Assembly: GCA_046328035.1 (NCBI GenBank)
Contig: JAXLXI010000005.1
Coordinates: 1-64,000, forward strand
Length of the DNA: 64,000 nucleotides
Origin: JBGASG01 sp046328035
GTDB lineage: Bacteria > Cyanobacteriota > Vampirovibrionia > Obscuribacterales > Obscuribacteraceae
Reading direction: 5' to 3'
Below the pieces are notes generated by a model, which was given only the letters and a program-made list of their open reading frames with translations, made no database searches and had not been told where the DNA came from. This document shows, in pieces, positions 63,781-64,000 of the stretch; the stretch's first letter is position 1; each line of letters opens with the position of its first letter. The translations under genes and the position numbers were made by a program.

Positions 63781-64000
63781 ATGGCCGAGATACTAAACGA
63801 TGAATGCGATGCAATTGGCAGCATAGTTGCCGGAGCCTGCAAGCTTGCCGAGGAGGCAGTCAAAGAATTGGGCGATCTTGGGCGGGCCCCCAAACTCCAG
63901 CCCGCAGAGGCAACAAAAGCGCTTTCGCAACAAGCAATGCGCACTGCACTGGGAGCGACTGGCGCGTTACCAGGAATGCGCATTGTGGATGGAAAAGAAC
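63781..64000 (+). CDS. Unknown protein, truncated by window edge
   Basis: An open frame from the ATG at 63781 (AGGAAGG eight bases before) runs to the right edge. The visible part begins MAEILNDECDAIGSIVAG and is a soluble helical segment rich in Ala and Glu, with no signal peptide. An in-frame ATG at 63727 is possible but has no ribosome site. It follows the 1552-residue gene by 109 bases on the same strand and may be co-transcribed. No family is recognised from 73 residues. Confidence 0.55.
   Translation, partial: MAEILNDECDAIGSIVAGACKLAEEAVKELGDLGRAPKLQPAEATKALSQQAMRTALGATGALPGMRIVDGKE

Noticed and set aside
1..64000. tRNA, rRNA, CRISPR array or intact insertion sequence
   Set aside because: I looked in the intergenic regions for T-loop-like sequences, direct repeats with spacers, transposase motifs and terminal repeats, and found none that hold up.

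Overview
The window looks like a chromosomal segment of a Gram-negative-type bacterium: it has an outer-membrane efflux protein with a HlyD adaptor and ABC exporter, a periplasmic murein endopeptidase, lipoprotein and Sec/Tat signals. It is dominated by TPR proteins, transmembrane Ser/Thr kinases and very large DG/YD-repeat proteins with short acidic N-termini. That mix reminds me of the non-photosynthetic cyanobacterial relatives (Vampirovibrionia/Melainabacteria, Obscuribacter-like). This is an inference from gene content; no rRNA or other taxonomic marker lies in the window. I found no tRNA, rRNA, CRISPR array or intact insertion sequence.

Layout. 1-0.4 kb: an edge-truncated excisionase-type HTH gene. 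0.4-5.7 kb (minus): a type I secretion operon (ABC exporter, HlyD adaptor, TolC-like protein) followed by an ArsR-type repressor; the exporter promoter and the repressor promoter share a similar operator-like motif. 5.8-6.6 kb: decayed coding sequence. 6.6-12.7 kb: a substrate-binding protein fused to a DUF4239-like membrane domain, a stand-alone DUF4239 paralogue, a DUF6891-like protein, a zinc-ribbon protein, a small membrane protein and a TPR protein. 12.9-19.6 kb: a sulfur-linked island (methionine gamma-lyase family enzyme, TPR protein, ArsR-type regulator divergent from a YgaP-like rhodanese, CoA-disulfide reductase-rhodanese, and an alpha/beta hydrolase fused to an acetolactate-decarboxylase-like domain). 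19.6-24.2 kb: two tandem membrane-anchored Ser/Thr kinases. 24.4-37 kb: a decayed YD-repeat/HExxH gene, a TPR membrane protein and an intact 2502-residue protein with two GGDEF-like regions and an HExxH motif. 37-43.6 kb: a lipoprotein and Tat-type deaminase pair, transaldolase, a small-gene cluster, a clostripain-family peptidase and a two-domain universal stress protein. 43.9-54 kb: a LysM/DG-repeat/papain-like protein with its partner, MepA, TPR-like secreted proteins, a kinase-like phosphotransferase, a CPXCG protein and a YbiT-type ABC-F ATPase. 54-59 kb: a 32-bp-period repeat, an SDR protein and a restriction-modification locus (HaeIII-family endonuclease, frameshifted D12 adenine methyltransferase, PLD-HTH protein). 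59-64 kb: a 1552-residue protein of unknown function and an edge-truncated gene.

The most unusual content is the set of cytoplasm-type (no Sec signal) DG/YD-repeat proteins, each ending in a different catalytic module, near a dedicated type I secretion operon; the solute-binding/DUF4239 fusion; the hydrolase/acetolactate-decarboxylase fusion inside a persulfide-type operon; and the HaeIII-like nuclease paired with an N6-adenine methyltransferase and a PLD-HTH protein. Several genes carry frameshifts. Because a 7.5-kb and a 4.7-kb frame are intact nearby, clustered frameshifts more likely reflect real gene decay than poor sequence, though single ones may be errors.
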